Positions 6,947 to 6,948 of a stretch of 6,948 nucleotides of DNA are shown here, piece by piece. The first letter of the stretch is position 1. Each line of letters opens with the position of its first letter. The DNA is from an uncultured Rubrobacteraceae bacterium. Its GTDB lineage: Bacteria; Actinomycetota; Rubrobacteria; Rubrobacterales; Rubrobacteraceae. The notes under the pieces are model-generated. The model saw only the letters and a program-made list of their open reading frames with translations, ran no database searches and was not told the DNA's origin. Where the stretch lies: positions 1 through 6,948 of the forward strand of contig CADCVI010000158.1 in NCBI GenBank assembly GCA_902806105.1, given 5' to 3'. Made by a program: the position numbers and the translations under genes.

Positions 6947-6948
6947 GG

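Overview
The window is very GC-rich with strong G/C preference at third codon positions. It uses GTG and TTG starts as well as ATG, and several promoter and terminator signals look actinobacterial. The protein flavour (DnaE, the GFA protein, a MocR-type aminotransferase without its HTH, a large hybrid kinase) and the heptamer repeats between genes suggest a Rubrobacter-like deep-branching actinobacterium. That assignment is an inference; no rRNA or other decisive marker is present.

Layout. (1) Positions 2-1846, plus strand: the C-terminal part of a hybrid sensor kinase (end of HisKA, HATPase, two receiver domains, Hpt), cut by the left edge. (2) 1847-3160: a low-information, partly decayed stretch. 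It holds a probable small leaderless gene (1953-2156, plus), a weakly supported minus-strand ORF (2098-2298), and an HD-GYP gene on the minus strand broken by an in-frame TAG and lacking most metal ligands. (3) 3133-3546, minus: the N-terminal part of a MutY adenine glycosylase whose family similarity stops abruptly near 3163. (4) 3547-3937: no gene, but a perfect 22-bp palindrome and a 19-bp-arm hairpin. (5) 3938-5038, minus: an intact PLP-dependent aminotransferase with a recognisable promoter and RBS. (6) 5099-5230: a possible tiny or frameshifted ORF. (7) 5243-5719, minus: an intact GFA/CENP-V-type zinc protein. (8) 5771-6946, minus: the C-terminal third of DNA polymerase III alpha (DnaE), cut by the right edge.

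Apart from the kinase and the small ORF after it, all recognised genes lie on the minus strand. DnaE and the GFA gene are 51 nt apart and may share a transcript; the aminotransferase appears to have its own promoter and a strong hairpin after it. The main points of interest are in the decayed block. Two inverted repeats with identical geometry (GAACTTC-N18-GAAGTTC) lie at 1854-1885 and 3115-3146, just past the kinase stop and just past the mutY breakpoint, and they bracket the broken HD-GYP gene. In addition, two unrelated arrays of 7-bp repeats each overlap the stop codon of a minus-strand gene. I found no complete, clearly novel biological system.
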